Source of the DNA: GBS-DC sp037442365
GTDB lineage: Bacteria > Armatimonadota > Fimbriimonadia > Fimbriimonadales > GBS-DC
Length of the DNA: 64,000 nt
NCBI GenBank assembly: GCA_037442365.1
Contig: JBBIQK010000002.1
Span: 42,734-106,733 of the forward strand
Direction of reading: 5' to 3'
Shown here: piece by piece, positions 7,539 to 15,954 of the stretch
Layout of the letters: the number at the start of each line of letters is the position of its first letter
How positions within the stretch are numbered: the stretch's first letter is position 1
Position numbers and translations under genes: made by a program
The notes under the pieces: model-generated
Databases searched by the model: none
What the model saw: only the letters and a program-made list of their open reading frames with translations
What the model was told of the DNA's origin: nothing

Positions 7539-9859
7539 ATGCGGTACTGTGCGCTGATAGGGCTGGCGATGACGCTCGCGCTCGCCCGCGGGCAGACTGT
7601 GGAGTTCCCGATTGGCTACTACTCATACGCCGAGATTGCGCAGCGCATGTCGGTCGGTGGCAGGCGCGTGGTGTGCGCCCCGGAGCTAAACGATGCTATG
7701 ACACTGCTGCGCCTCAAGCCCCGCGAGTGGGGCGCAATGCGCCGTGTGCTGGAAAACACGCTCGAAGTGCAGTTCCGACCAACAGGCGACAACCGCTGGA
7801 TTCTCGCGCGCCCGCCTGAAGCGCTGAAACAGGACGCGCGACTCCTCGAAGCGCTTGCGCACACCCTTGAACAGGAACTCCTCGTGCAACGAGCCGTTCT
7901 GCAGAAGATGATTCAGTCGAATACCCCCGCCGAAACCCTCACGATGGAGTCGGCGGCGCGCCTGTTCGGGGTTCGATTCTCGAGCGATTCAGACCTGGCG
8001 GCTATCATACCGATGCGCCAGTCAAACTTCGTAAATACAGGATGCTCGCGAAGATGAACCGAACCCCCTCCTTAAGGTTCCCCCTGCGCGCAGGGGGAAC
8101 CGAGTCTTGGTTCCCCACGCTTGCGGGGGGAACCTTAAGGAGGGGGGCAATTTACGAACTTTGAACGCGCAGTTGGTATCAGTTTCAGCATCTGAGAGAA
8201 CAGGTCGCCCTGTTGCAAAGCACGCCCTTTCAGGAATTTCGCGCGCACTGGCGCGCCATCAGCCGATTTCGCAAGGCGCTCGCGGACGGGTTTCCGCGCG
8301 CCGGGGTACAGACATCCCCATTGCCCCGTGTCCAACCGCCTGCGCCTCTGAGCCATCGCGTCGCGATCGAGCGATTCCTTGCGAAATATTCGCTCGGCGA
8401 CTTTGGGCTTCCGCCGTCGCTTCTGCGCATGGCAGAGCAACACGCGCGCCTGTCCCAGACGGAATGGGAGGCGATTTACCACAACATCTGGTTCGACGCC
8501 CACGAGCATCGCGCGGTATGGGCGCTCGACCAACAGTGCGCCCTCGCGCTTGAGGTGCTACGCACACACGCGCAGTACACCCTTCTCCAGCAACTGACCC
8601 CGCCGCCGAGCCTCCAGCAGGCGTTTGAGCAGGGGGGCGTCACGCAAGTGTATACGCTGTTGGTTGACGCCGAGACGCTGGCGCTCTTGTTCAACGATTC
8701 GGAAGGCGCGCACGTAGCGCCCAGCGCCCGCGCAACGACGCCCCTATCCCTGCTGGCGACGGCATGGTGGGACGAGACGCTCGATGGCTACAGGGTGGCG
8801 CGCCGCTATCTCCTGCTGGGCTACGAAGACCGCCCGTGGATTGCGAGAACCTTCGCTGAGGAGGCGATTTTTACGCTTTCGCGCGAGGAGCTGTCGCGTC
8901 TGTTCCGTCAAGCCGCGCCCGCGCGATCGCGTCAGTTCGAGCAGGCGCTGCAACGGCACGAGTCGCTTCTGCAGGAACGCACGCTGCGCCAGTTCCCGCC
9001 GCGAGGGGGCGACCTTAGTCACACTCTCTACGAGCGACTTGCGGAATGGGCGGGACAGCAGGACCAGGAGATTGCTGTAGAGCTGGCGATGACCTGGGAT
9101 GTGTGCATCATCACATGGGGCACAGCGCCGCGACTGTATGTGGCAGACGATGTGCCGTTGCACACGGCGCTCAGGGAGCACACGCAGTACGCCGAGGCGC
9201 TGTTAGACCGCTATGAGACGGTGTGGACGCTGCGCAACTTCGCGGCGTTCTGGAACCGCTTGCAGCGCGTCCCCGCCGCTCCCATCCGCCGTCTCATCGT
9301 CTCGGACGGCAGTCTGGCGGACTGGAAGGACTTCTATCGGTCGCTCAGCCCTGTGCAGGCGGCGCGACTGGCGACCAGTGGCAGATACATTCCTGAATGG
9401 CTTCAGGCAGGCGAAACACTGGTTCTTGGCGCGCAAAGCGCGAACAACTACGGCAAGGCGTGGCTGATTCTGCACCTGCTGGAGCAGTTGCCCTCGGAAC
9501 AGCGCGACAGGCTACTGAAAGAGCCTGCGTGGGCGGATGTGATTCGCGTGCCTCTGGGTTCGTTGCCTGCCCCTGCGAACGCGCGCCTGGCGGAGGTGTT
9601 GCGCCTGTGGGCAACGACGCAGCTCGCCGCCGAAGACTTCTATGTCTCCCGAAGGGACGAACAACTCTGGTACGACCTGCTGACAGGTCAGCTGTCTGTG
9701 GAGCGGCTGCTCAGCGGGTTGGCGCTGGAGCGCCGCGATGGCAGCTGGGAGCTGCATTATCATGCGCCTGAGGCTGGGCGGCGTGGCGGCGTGCTTCTGC
9801 TCATGAATAGGCTGCCAACGAACAGGAGACTGCTCTGGATTCCTGACGCTTTCGAGTAA
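7539..9859 (+). pseudogene. paralog 2 of the secreted STN-like protein, broken by a miniature element and a frame change
   Basis: This is the second copy of the 5236-7461 gene. It begins with an almost identical ribosome-binding site and signal peptide (MRYCALIGLAMTLALARGQ) and the same STN-like domain. After MESAARLFG the frame runs into an inserted element (8008-8178) and stops at 8057. The rest of the paralog continues at 8182-9859 in another frame (RETVWTL-type segments; RYETVWTLRNFAAFWNR, LWYDLLTGQLSVERLL). Removing the element with one TCA copy takes out 174 bp, a multiple of three. The frame difference is not a multiple of three, so a second small indel must lie near 7960-8004. The 3' open frame of 548 codons has no good start of its own. 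Confidence 0.8.
8008..8178. mobile_element. miniature inverted-repeat element E1 (TACC...GGTA family), 171 bp
   Basis: The left end TACCGATGCGCCAGTCAAAC and the inverted right end TACCAACTGCGCGTTCAAAG match at most positions over about 28 bp. The element is flanked by the direct repeat TCA (8005-8007 and 8179-8181). Inside are a 21-bp inverted repeat (8064-8084 with 8126-8146) and a perfect 26-bp palindrome (8077-8102, core CCCCTGCGCGCAGGGG), so the whole element can fold as a hairpin. It has no coding capacity. Confidence 0.8.
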
Positions 9860-9888
9860 ACTTTTTGTACACACGGGGGATAGAGGCA

Positions 9889-10038
9889 GTGTTGACGATA
9901 GACCATACGCGGGGCAATCAGGCGACGCTGAGCGGGTTGCTGTATGATGGGCACGGCAACCTGGTGCGCACGATGGCGTCGGATTACACGCTGTCTGGTT
10001 TTCAGTGGCGTGGGGTATGGGGCGAGGTGCAGAGTTAG
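9889..10038 (+). pseudogene. orphan YD/RHS-like C-terminal fragment 1
   Basis: An open frame of 49 codons (GTG 9889 to TAG 10038) contains LLYDGHGNLVRTMASDY and FQWRGVWGEVQ, which read like an RHS/YD-repeat segment (YDxxGNLxR). It has no signal or full repeat array of its own. A 96-bp stretch (9937-10032) is strongly similar to 11627-11722 further on, so these are two copies of one gene end. Displaced C-terminal ends of RHS or polymorphic-toxin genes have this look. That interpretation is inference. Confidence 0.5.
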
Positions 10039-10092
10039 CTACAGCTATCTTTGAGTATCTGGTTTCAGATGCGTATCAGGGAGGGTAAAGGT

Positions 10093-10446
10093 ATGAGAGG
10101 CGTTGAGGCTTTCATTTTTGTGATGGCTTTGCTTCTTGTTGGACAGCGCTTGCAGGTTGCACCTAATGAGATGCTAATTGTTGCCATCGTATTGGCAGTC
10201 GGATGTCAAGCGATAACAGTTTTTTATAAAGCTGAAGATTTGTCCGATAAAATCATTAAGAGAATATTTGTTGCATCCACATTCTTCAGCATAGTTTTGC
10301 TTGCTTTTTTGAGTGGTTATGTTTTTGGGCAAGGAGAATCGCTTTTAGAAAACAACTTAATAATTGCTATGGGTATTTTATGTGTTGGCGCCTGGATTGG
10401 TGTGGCGATTCGCATCGCCATGGTAAAACCGAATCACTTACGATGA
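10093..10446 (+). CDS. small four-helix membrane protein, possible immunity-type gene
   Basis: A 117-residue protein with four predicted membrane segments (FIFVMALLLVGQ, MLIVAIVLAVGCQAI, FFSIVLLAFLSGYVF and MGILCVGAWIGVAIRIA). The start ATG 10093 has GGGAGGG eight bases upstream, which rules out the longer frame from 10051. The gene is visibly richer in A/T than its neighbours, a sign of recent transfer. It sits directly behind an orphan YD/RHS-like fragment, the usual position of an immunity gene in such loci, but no sequence motif proves that function. Confidence 0.55.
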   Translation: MRGVEAFIFVMALLLVGQRLQVAPNEMLIVAIVLAVGCQAITVFYKAEDLSDKIIKRIFVASTFFSIVLLAFLSGYVFGQGESLLENNLIIAMGILCVGAWIGVAIRIAMVKPNHLR

Positions 10447-10461
10447 GGGCTGCTTTGAACA

Positions 10462-10716
10462 GTGCAAACCAAACGCGACTTCCAAGAGCGATTGGCGCGC
10501 ATCGAACAGGAGCTGGGCATCATCAAGCAGCAGATCCATACCCTGCTTGTCCCGCAGCCTCCGACCACGGCGCTCCAGCAGCTGGCCGAACTCTGGGGGC
10601 TTGAGGCGTCCGAGCCTTCCTCCCTCCCTCTGCCTGAGGCGCGGGAGCGGTTCACTCAGGGCTTGCCTCCCAACTGGGGGAGCCGACTGATCAAGCGGCA
10701 GCGGGCACAGCGATAA
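10462..10716 (+). CDS. VapB-type antitoxin-like protein
   Basis: An 84-residue protein starting at GTG 10462, with a charged N-terminal helix (FQERLARIEQELGIIKQQIH) and a proline-containing C-terminal part. It has no recognisable DNA-binding motif. The reason to call it antitoxin-like is context: its stop codon overlaps the first codons of a frame that begins VYLDPSAWVKPYV, the signature N-terminus of PIN-domain VapC toxins. Antitoxin-toxin pairs usually overlap in this way. The toxin is truncated (10713-10793), so this is an orphan. Confidence 0.5.
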   Translation: MQTKRDFQERLARIEQELGIIKQQIHTLLVPQPPTTALQQLAELWGLEASEPSSLPLPEARERFTQGLPPNWGSRLIKRQRAQR

Positions 10717-10793
10717 GAGCCGTCTATTTAGACCCCAGCGCGTGGGTCAAACCGTATGTAATGCAAGCAAGCGGGTATACTCTTTCTGGGTGA
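10713..10793 (+). pseudogene. vapC (PIN-domain toxin) 5' stub
   Basis: In the frame overlapping the end of the upstream gene, ATA 10713 is followed by RAVYLDPSAWVKPYVMQASG and then a stop at 10791-10793. VYLDxSAWVKxY is the first beta-strand and catalytic Asp region of PIN nucleases. The usual ATG overlap (ATGA) is here ATAA, so the start codon is lost, and only about 26 of the usual ~130 codons remain. The stub cannot encode an active toxin. Confidence 0.5.
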
Positions 10794-10930
10794 AATACAA
10801 TGCGAGCGGTCAAGGACGTCTATGAGGGGGAACCGTCCGCCTGCTGGAACCTGTGAACCTGCTCAAGCAGCAGGCAATCCCAGAGCCAGCGACAGTAGAG
10901 CCTCCCGCGTTGCAGGTTCAGGAGGTGCGC

Positions 10931-11749
10931 ATGCAATCTGGAAAGTTATACTGGTACATTGACCGACAGGGCAAAATGTCGGGTCCCGTAGATGTCGCGA
11001 CGCTGAGCCGCTTACTGGCTTCAGGAGACATCACTCTGAATACAAAGCTTGTCCGATCTGATGGGCGTTCGACGCGCGTTCGCGATTTACCAGAATTTGG
11101 CGGGAATATCGCCAATTGGGTTTCCAAAGGTCCTACGGAAGCCGCGTACCTGATCCTGTTTGCCAGTACCTTGCTGTTAGCGTCTTTATTGTGGTCACGC
11201 GGCCCGACGGGCGTGATGATTCTTATGTTCAGTCCGAAGCCTTACGACGAGACCGTAGTGCGCCCTATCCCGTTCAGTGCCAATCACGAACTTTCTGAGG
11301 CTGAACGCAAGCAGATCAGGAACCTCCGCTCTTCCAATGAACAGTCAAAAGCCGATGTGCGGTTGCGTTCGTACATGGGATTGGGCGCCTACCTTGCTTC
11401 GCTGCTCTGCACGGTATATGCCTTGATGAGAGGCGGAACGCGGCAGCGGAATGTGAGGATAGTAGCGATAATAATTTTTGTGGCGGCGTTTCTATTGCTC
11501 TGCTATAGCATAATTCATCGTCATGACAGCCTTTCAAAGGGGCGTGGTCGTTTCGGCTGGTGGGATACGCACGGGGTGGCGGTGGCGCAGGCGACGGATC
11601 AGGCGAGTCGGGCGCGTGTGAAGTGGTTGCTGTACGATGGGCACGGCAATCTGGGGCGCACGCTGGCGTCTGACTACACGCTGTCTGGGTTCCAGTGGCG
11701 TGGGGTATTGGGTGAGGTGCAGCGTTCGCTGGGCGCGGGCAGGAAATAA
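10931..11749 (+). CDS. GYF_2 (DUF4339)-domain membrane protein joined to a YD/RHS-like end
   Basis: A 272-residue frame. The start ATG 10931 has AGGAGGT seven bases upstream. Residues about 5-55 (LYWYIDRQGKMSGPVDVATL, then LLASGDITLNTKLVRSDG) form a GYF_2/DUF4339 domain. Three membrane segments follow (AYLILFASTLLLASLLW, LGAYLASLLCTVYALM and IVAIIIFVAAFLLLCYSII). The last ~60 residues switch to a segment similar to the orphan YD/RHS fragment at 9889-10038 (LLYDGHGNLGRTLASDY). The domain mixture suggests that recombination replaced the original C-terminus. Function is unknown. Confidence 0.6.
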   Translation: MQSGKLYWYIDRQGKMSGPVDVATLSRLLASGDITLNTKLVRSDGRSTRVRDLPEFGGNIANWVSKGPTEAAYLILFASTLLLASLLWSRGPTGVMILMFSPKPYDETVVRPIPFSANHELSEAERKQIRNLRSSNEQSKADVRLRSYMGLGAYLASLLCTVYALMRGGTRQRNVRIVAIIIFVAAFLLLCYSIIHRHDSLSKGRGRFGWWDTHGVAVAQATDQASRARVKWLLYDGHGNLGRTLASDYTLSGFQWRGVLGEVQRSLGAGRK

Positions 11750-11776
11750 GCGGCAATTGCTGAAATAGACGCCTGT

Positions 11777-12921
11777 ATGACTCGCGAATCGGAGTCTTCA
11801 CACGAGAAGGTCGGCTACAAGTCGGTGATTGATATGGGACGGGAAGCGACCGTGTCCTTCCCGCACAATCTGTACGACTACCCGACGAAGATTCTGCCGC
11901 AGGTGATGGGCGAGTTTGTAGAGCGGCTGAGCGCTGTTGGCGAGGTGGTGTTGGATCCCTTCGCGGGCGGCGGCACAGTCGCAGTGGAATGCGCCCTTCG
12001 GCAGCGTCGCTCCATCTGCGTGGACATCAATCCCTATGCGCTGGAGGTGGCTCAGAAAAAGCTGGACGCGCTGCGAACAGGGTCGCTGTTCGAATCGCCT
12101 CTGGTGGAGGCGCAACTGTGCCTGCGCGCCGACGCACGTGCGCTTCCTCTCCAGTCGGACAGCGTGGACGCCATCGTGACAGACATCCCCTATGCCGATA
12201 TGATTCGATACTCAGACCTGCCTGCGGATCTCATACCAATCCGTGCGTCAAACTTCGTAATTGCCATGCGCCTGTAGCCAGAACCGCGCGCTTTGTAGCC
12301 CTCACCCCCAGCCCCTCTCCCGCACGGCGGGAGAGGGGAGCCGTGTGTGCAGCGCGCGGCGCGCTATCCCCCTCTCCCAACCCGTTGGGAGAGGGGGACA
12401 AAGGGGGTGAGGGCAATAGGCATCGCTGATTTACGAACGATGACCCGCAGATTGGTATCAGTACAATTGGAGACTATGATGCCTTTCTCGACGCGCTGGG
12501 ATGCGCTTTCGACGAGATGGTGCGCGCGCTCAAACCGAATCGATACTGTGCTATCTTCGTGGCGGATTATCGGATTGCGCGCAGTCGCGTGATTTTGCCC
12601 CTGCACGCGGATGTGATTGCCCTGATGCAGGGACGCGGCTTTGATTTATTCGATCTGTATGTGTGGCGGTATTACCGTTCGGGGGGGTTCCGTCCGTTTG
12701 GCGCGAAGCCCTATCAGGCGATGAATGTCCACTCCTACATTCTGGTCTTTCACAAGCCTGTTGCTCCGAAAACGCTCATCAAAAACCGCCCTGTGCGCTA
12801 CCGCCCACGCCTTGTAGAGAAACTCCAGAGGGCAAGCTCACTCCGCGCTCAAGCGTGCATACTCCTGGCGGAGGGCGTCGGCGTCCTGGGCGCGTCCCTG
12901 CGAGTCGTAGAGGGCGGCTAA
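11777..12921 (+). pseudogene. DNA methyltransferase gene split by miniature element E2
   Basis: The first part (11777-12230) has SAM motif I in VVLDPFAGGGTVAVE and a catalytic-loop-like motif TDIPYAD (DPPY class), as in N4/N6 DNA methylases. The frame then enters element E2 and stops at 12277. The C-terminal part resumes at about 12461 (GDYDAFLDALGCAFDEM, ending near FHKPVAPK) and stops at 12921. Removing the 224-bp element plus one TCA gives a continuous frame (PADL-STIGDYD). The last 84 bp overlap the convergent ligase gene, and the C-terminal residues after VRYRPR are probably read-through. Whether it modifies DNA or RNA is not decided. Confidence 0.75.
12234..12457. mobile_element. miniature inverted-repeat element E2 (TACC...GGTA family), 224 bp
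   Basis: The left end TACCAATCCGTGCGTCAAAC and the inverted right end TACCAATCTGCGGGTCATCG match, and both run on into TTCGTAA. Direct repeats TCA flank it (12231-12233 and 12458-12460). The interior carries two hairpins of the CCCTCTCCC/GGGAGAGGG type (about 12313-12340 and 12369-12400). There is no reading frame of its own. It differs in core from E1 but shares the ends, which is typical of a family moved by a transposase encoded elsewhere. Confidence 0.8.
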
Positions 12922-15033
12922 GTCCTGCAACGCCTGCAGGTGCGCGCTGAGTATCTGCCGCTCGCGCTCGGGGTTATACAGCCCCAGCCCGCGCCCTGCA
13001 AGGTTGAACGGATAGGTGACCTCGCGATAGTTGCGGAACACCTGCAGCGCCTGCTCGTAGTGCCCCTGCGCCCTGACGAGTTCGTTCAGAGCGCGGTAGT
13101 GCCGTGCGAGGGCGAGATGCGCAAACCCATACGCCGTCTCCACAATCTCGGGAATCGCGCGAATGCGCCCGTAGGGGCTGTTCTGGATTTCGATGACGCG
13201 CTCGTAATACTGGCGCGCCTCGTCGGTCAGGCGGGGGTCGTCGCGGTCGGGCTGGGCGTATTGCGCCAGTTTGAGCAGCGCGGGCAGGCTATGCGGGTCG
13301 CGCGCCAGCGCCGCCTCGAACTGGGCGCGGGCGCGTTCGCGGTCGTTCTCGCGCTCGTAATACAGCCCCAGCCGATAGTGATTGCGCGGCGAGGGCTTCA
13401 GGCGCACGGCGCGGGTCATCAGCTCCAGCGCGGTCTCGCGCCTGCCCAGCGCGTAATACAGCTCGCCCGAATCCATCAGGTAGTCGGGGTTGGTCGGGTC
13501 AAAACGGCGCGCGGTGCTGTAATACGCTGCCGCCTGCGGCGCGTGCGAGACGAGCATTTCGTACCTACCCGGATTGGCGTGCCACTCGCCCAGCGCGAAG
13601 CCTGTCAGCGCGGTGATCAGTACCAGCGTCAGCACCAGCGCGGTGCCGCGCCGTTCAATCGCGCGGACAGGCAGCGCGAACACGCCGTCCACTGCAAACG
13701 CCAGCCCCAGCCCCAGCAGCGCGCACAGCGTCAGCAGGTTCGCGAACGCATGCAGGTCGGAATCGACGGCGTTGTGCAGCGCCGCGCCGACAACCGCCGC
13801 CAGCACGCCTGCCCGCATGGGACGCCAGTCCATCACGCGCGGCGTGGGGCGATTCGGGTCAGGCGGCTGCTCGCCCTGCAGGGCGCGCCCCAGCCAGCCG
13901 ATGGCTGTCGCAATCAGCAACAGGAGCGCGGGCAGCCCCGACTCGGCGGCAAGCTCCAGATAGGTGTTGTGCGCCGCGCGGGTGTAGCCGACGCTCGCGT
14001 AGCGCGGGTACTGCCACTCGAACGCGCCTGTGCCCACGCCCAACACGGGGTTCGCCAGCGCGGTGCGTAGCGCGCCCTTCCATGTCTCGATGCGGAACGC
14101 GCCCGAATGCACATCCTGCGTCGCCGCCTGCGGGGTCAGCCGTTGCGTCGCGGGGGTACTCAGCCAGAACACGCCTATCAGCAGCACGCCCACTACCCCA
14201 AGACGCAGGATGAAGTCGCGTCCCAGCAGTCGCCACGCGCTCGTCAGCGCGAGAAAGACCACCGCCGCGCCCAGAAACGCCAGCATGCCCAGCCGCGAAG
14301 CGGTCAGCGCAAGCGCGCTGAGTTGCAGCCACAGCCCGACCGTGAGCAACGCGGTGTAGACGCGTCGGCGCGGCTCGGGCAGCTCGCGCCCCAGCATCAG
14401 CAGCATGCCCAGCGTCAGCGGCGCGCTCATCGCCAGATAGCCCGCCAGCAGGTTCGGATTGAAAAAGCTCGCGAAAATGCGCCAGTTCGGAACCCCGCCC
14501 AAGGCGTTTATCAGGTACTCCGTACAGCCGCGCAGTCCGAGCAGGCTCGCGCTCACAATTATCGGCGCAACGACCAGCCAGCCCGTTGCGCCCCGTCGCA
14601 CCACCGCCGTTAGCGTCAGGATAGCCACCAGCCCACTGAGCCACTGCACAGCGCGCAGCAGCCCCGCCCAGCCCGACTGCATCAGCGCCGCCGAAAGACC
14701 CATCCACACCACCAGCAGCGTCAGGGGTAGCAGGAACCTGCCCACGGGCAGCCGCCACATCTCGGCGTTCCACGCCGCGACAAAAAAGCCCGTTAGCAGC
14801 AGCGCGCTCACCAGCAGCATGCCCATCAGGGGCATATCCGCGCTCCAGAGCAGTGCGCCGAGCAGGGAATCGGGCGCCACAGGACGCGCGCCCACATACA
14901 CGCTGCCCGACAGCCACGGGACGAGCGCAATCCCCGCGCCTGTCAGCCCCGCCGCCCACGAGACCCATTGCGGCGCGCGGCGCTTCACCCGCGTCTTACC
15001 GTTCCCAGAATGCCTGACGCCGTTCCTCTGCAT
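12838..15033 (-). CDS. O-antigen ligase-like polytopic membrane protein with C-terminal TPR domain
   Basis: About 730 residues. The first ~500 form roughly a dozen membrane segments with the Wzy/WaaL-type loop region (FASFFNPNLLAGYLAMSAPL; GVGTGAFEWQYPRYAS; AAHNTYLELAAESGLPALL). The last ~230 are tetratricopeptide repeats (FDPTNPDYLMDSGELYYALG, YRLGLYYERENDRERARAQF). Such proteins transfer or polymerise glycans in the inner membrane. The start is uncertain: ATG 15033 has GAGGCGG upstream but overlaps the Nudix gene by 38 bp, while GTG 14988 begins just after the Nudix stop. It is the last gene of the minus-strand operon. Confidence 0.85.
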   Translation of the reverse strand: MQRNGVRHSGNGKTRVKRRAPQWVSWAAGLTGAGIALVPWLSGSVYVGARPVAPDSLLGALLWSADMPLMGMLLVSALLLTGFFVAAWNAEMWRLPVGRFLLPLTLLVVWMGLSAALMQSGWAGLLRAVQWLSGLVAILTLTAVVRRGATGWLVVAPIIVSASLLGLRGCTEYLINALGGVPNWRIFASFFNPNLLAGYLAMSAPLTLGMLLMLGRELPEPRRRVYTALLTVGLWLQLSALALTASRLGMLAFLGAAVVFLALTSAWRLLGRDFILRLGVVGVLLIGVFWLSTPATQRLTPQAATQDVHSGAFRIETWKGALRTALANPVLGVGTGAFEWQYPRYASVGYTRAAHNTYLELAAESGLPALLLLIATAIGWLGRALQGEQPPDPNRPTPRVMDWRPMRAGVLAAVVGAALHNAVDSDLHAFANLLTLCALLGLGLAFAVDGVFALPVRAIERRGTALVLTLVLITALTGFALGEWHANPGRYEMLVSHAPQAAAYYSTARRFDPTNPDYLMDSGELYYALGRRETALELMTRAVRLKPSPRNHYRLGLYYERENDRERARAQFEAALARDPHSLPALLKLAQYAQPDRDDPRLTDEARQYYERVIEIQNSPYGRIRAIPEIVETAYGFAHLALARHYRALNELVRAQGHYEQALQVFRNYREVTYPFNLAGRGLGLYNPERERQILSAHLQALQDLAALYDSQGRAQDADALRQEYARLSAE

Positions 15034-15493
15034 AGCGAAATACCGCCTCAATCAGGGGCGACCAGTCGTAATAGAGCGCGGGCATCTCGTCGAGCGTCGC
15101 CCAGCGGACGCCCTGCGACTCGGAGTCGGCGCGGAGCGGTTCCAGCCGCGCCGCCCGCGCCAGAAACACAGGCGCGCTGCACGGCTCTGGCTCACTCAGC
15201 GAGCATGGCTCCAGCAGGTAATGCCCAATCAGATGAATGGACTGCAGCACTGCGCCCGATTCCTCGTAGGCTTCGCGTCGGGCGGCGGATTCAGGCGACT
15301 CGTTCGGCTCGATGCGTCCGCTGGGGGCGCAGTAGCCCCGTTCGCGGATGTGCGCCAGCAGGTAGCGTCCCGCGCCGTCGCTGATCAGCGCGACCACATA
15401 GCACGGGCGCGGCGACTGCACGGGCGTCTCGTCGGGCACGAATCGCATCCGTCGCCCTGCCCAGATTGCCTCCAGCGTCGCCCAGTCGGTCAA
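14996..15493 (-). CDS. Nudix hydrolase
   Basis: A 165-residue protein with a complete Nudix box between residues 58 and 80: G, then EPNES, REAYEESG (pattern GX5EX7REUXEEXGU). It hydrolyses some nucleoside-diphosphate-linked compound in the cytoplasm, but the substrate cannot be read from sequence. Its start overlaps the end of the upstream signal peptidase gene by 4 bp (ATGA type), so the two are translationally coupled. Confidence 0.9.
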   Translation of the reverse strand: MTDWATLEAIWAGRRMRFVPDETPVQSPRPCYVVALISDGAGRYLLAHIRERGYCAPSGRIEPNESPESAARREAYEESGAVLQSIHLIGHYLLEPCSLSEPEPCSAPVFLARAARLEPLRADSESQGVRWATLDEMPALYYDWSPLIEAVFRYAEERRQAFWER

Positions 15494-15951
15494 GGCAGCT
15501 CCCCCCGCCCGCCAACGATTTTGCCCTGCACATAGCTGAGCGGGATTGCGCCCAGCTGACGGCTGTCCTCCGAGCGCTCCATGTTGTCGCCCACCACGAA
15601 AATATGTCCTTCGGGCACCCGCCCGCCCATCATATACACCAGCGGCGTCCAGTATTTCTCAGGCACACGCTCGCCCGCCAGCGCGACCACCCGCTTGATG
15701 AGCAGGTCGCCGTTCGGACGCACAATCACCACCACATCGCCTTTCTGAATCTCGCCAAAGAGCCAGTAGGCAGTCGTCATCAGCAGGCGGTCGCCGTTCT
15801 GGTAGGTCGGCTCCATCGACGGTCCGCTGACCACCACCACGCGGAAGTTCAGCGCGAAAAAGAGTGCGAGCAGCCCGAACAGCGTCAGCAGTATAAGCGA
15901 GCGCGTCATATGCGCGTTGCGTCGTTGTTCCAGAGTCTCGGCGGCGCTCAT
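15490..15951 (-). CDS. S26-family signal peptidase (second, short)
   Basis: A 153-residue membrane protease with one N-terminal membrane segment (SLILLTLFGLLALFFALNF). The catalytic serine is in VVVSGPSMEPTYQNGD, the lysine base in LLIKRVVALAGE, and the C-terminal box is FVVGDNMERSEDSR. It is much shorter than the lepB product at 2796-3611 and lacks the long insert. It may process a special set of exported proteins. It sits in an operon with the beta-lactamase-like gene (3 bp gap) and the Nudix gene (4 bp overlap). Confidence 0.9.
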   Translation of the reverse strand: MSAAETLEQRRNAHMTRSLILLTLFGLLALFFALNFRVVVVSGPSMEPTYQNGDRLLMTTAYWLFGEIQKGDVVVIVRPNGDLLIKRVVALAGERVPEKYWTPLVYMMGGRVPEGHIFVVGDNMERSEDSRQLGAIPLSYVQGKIVGGRGELP

Positions 15952-15954
15952 CGC

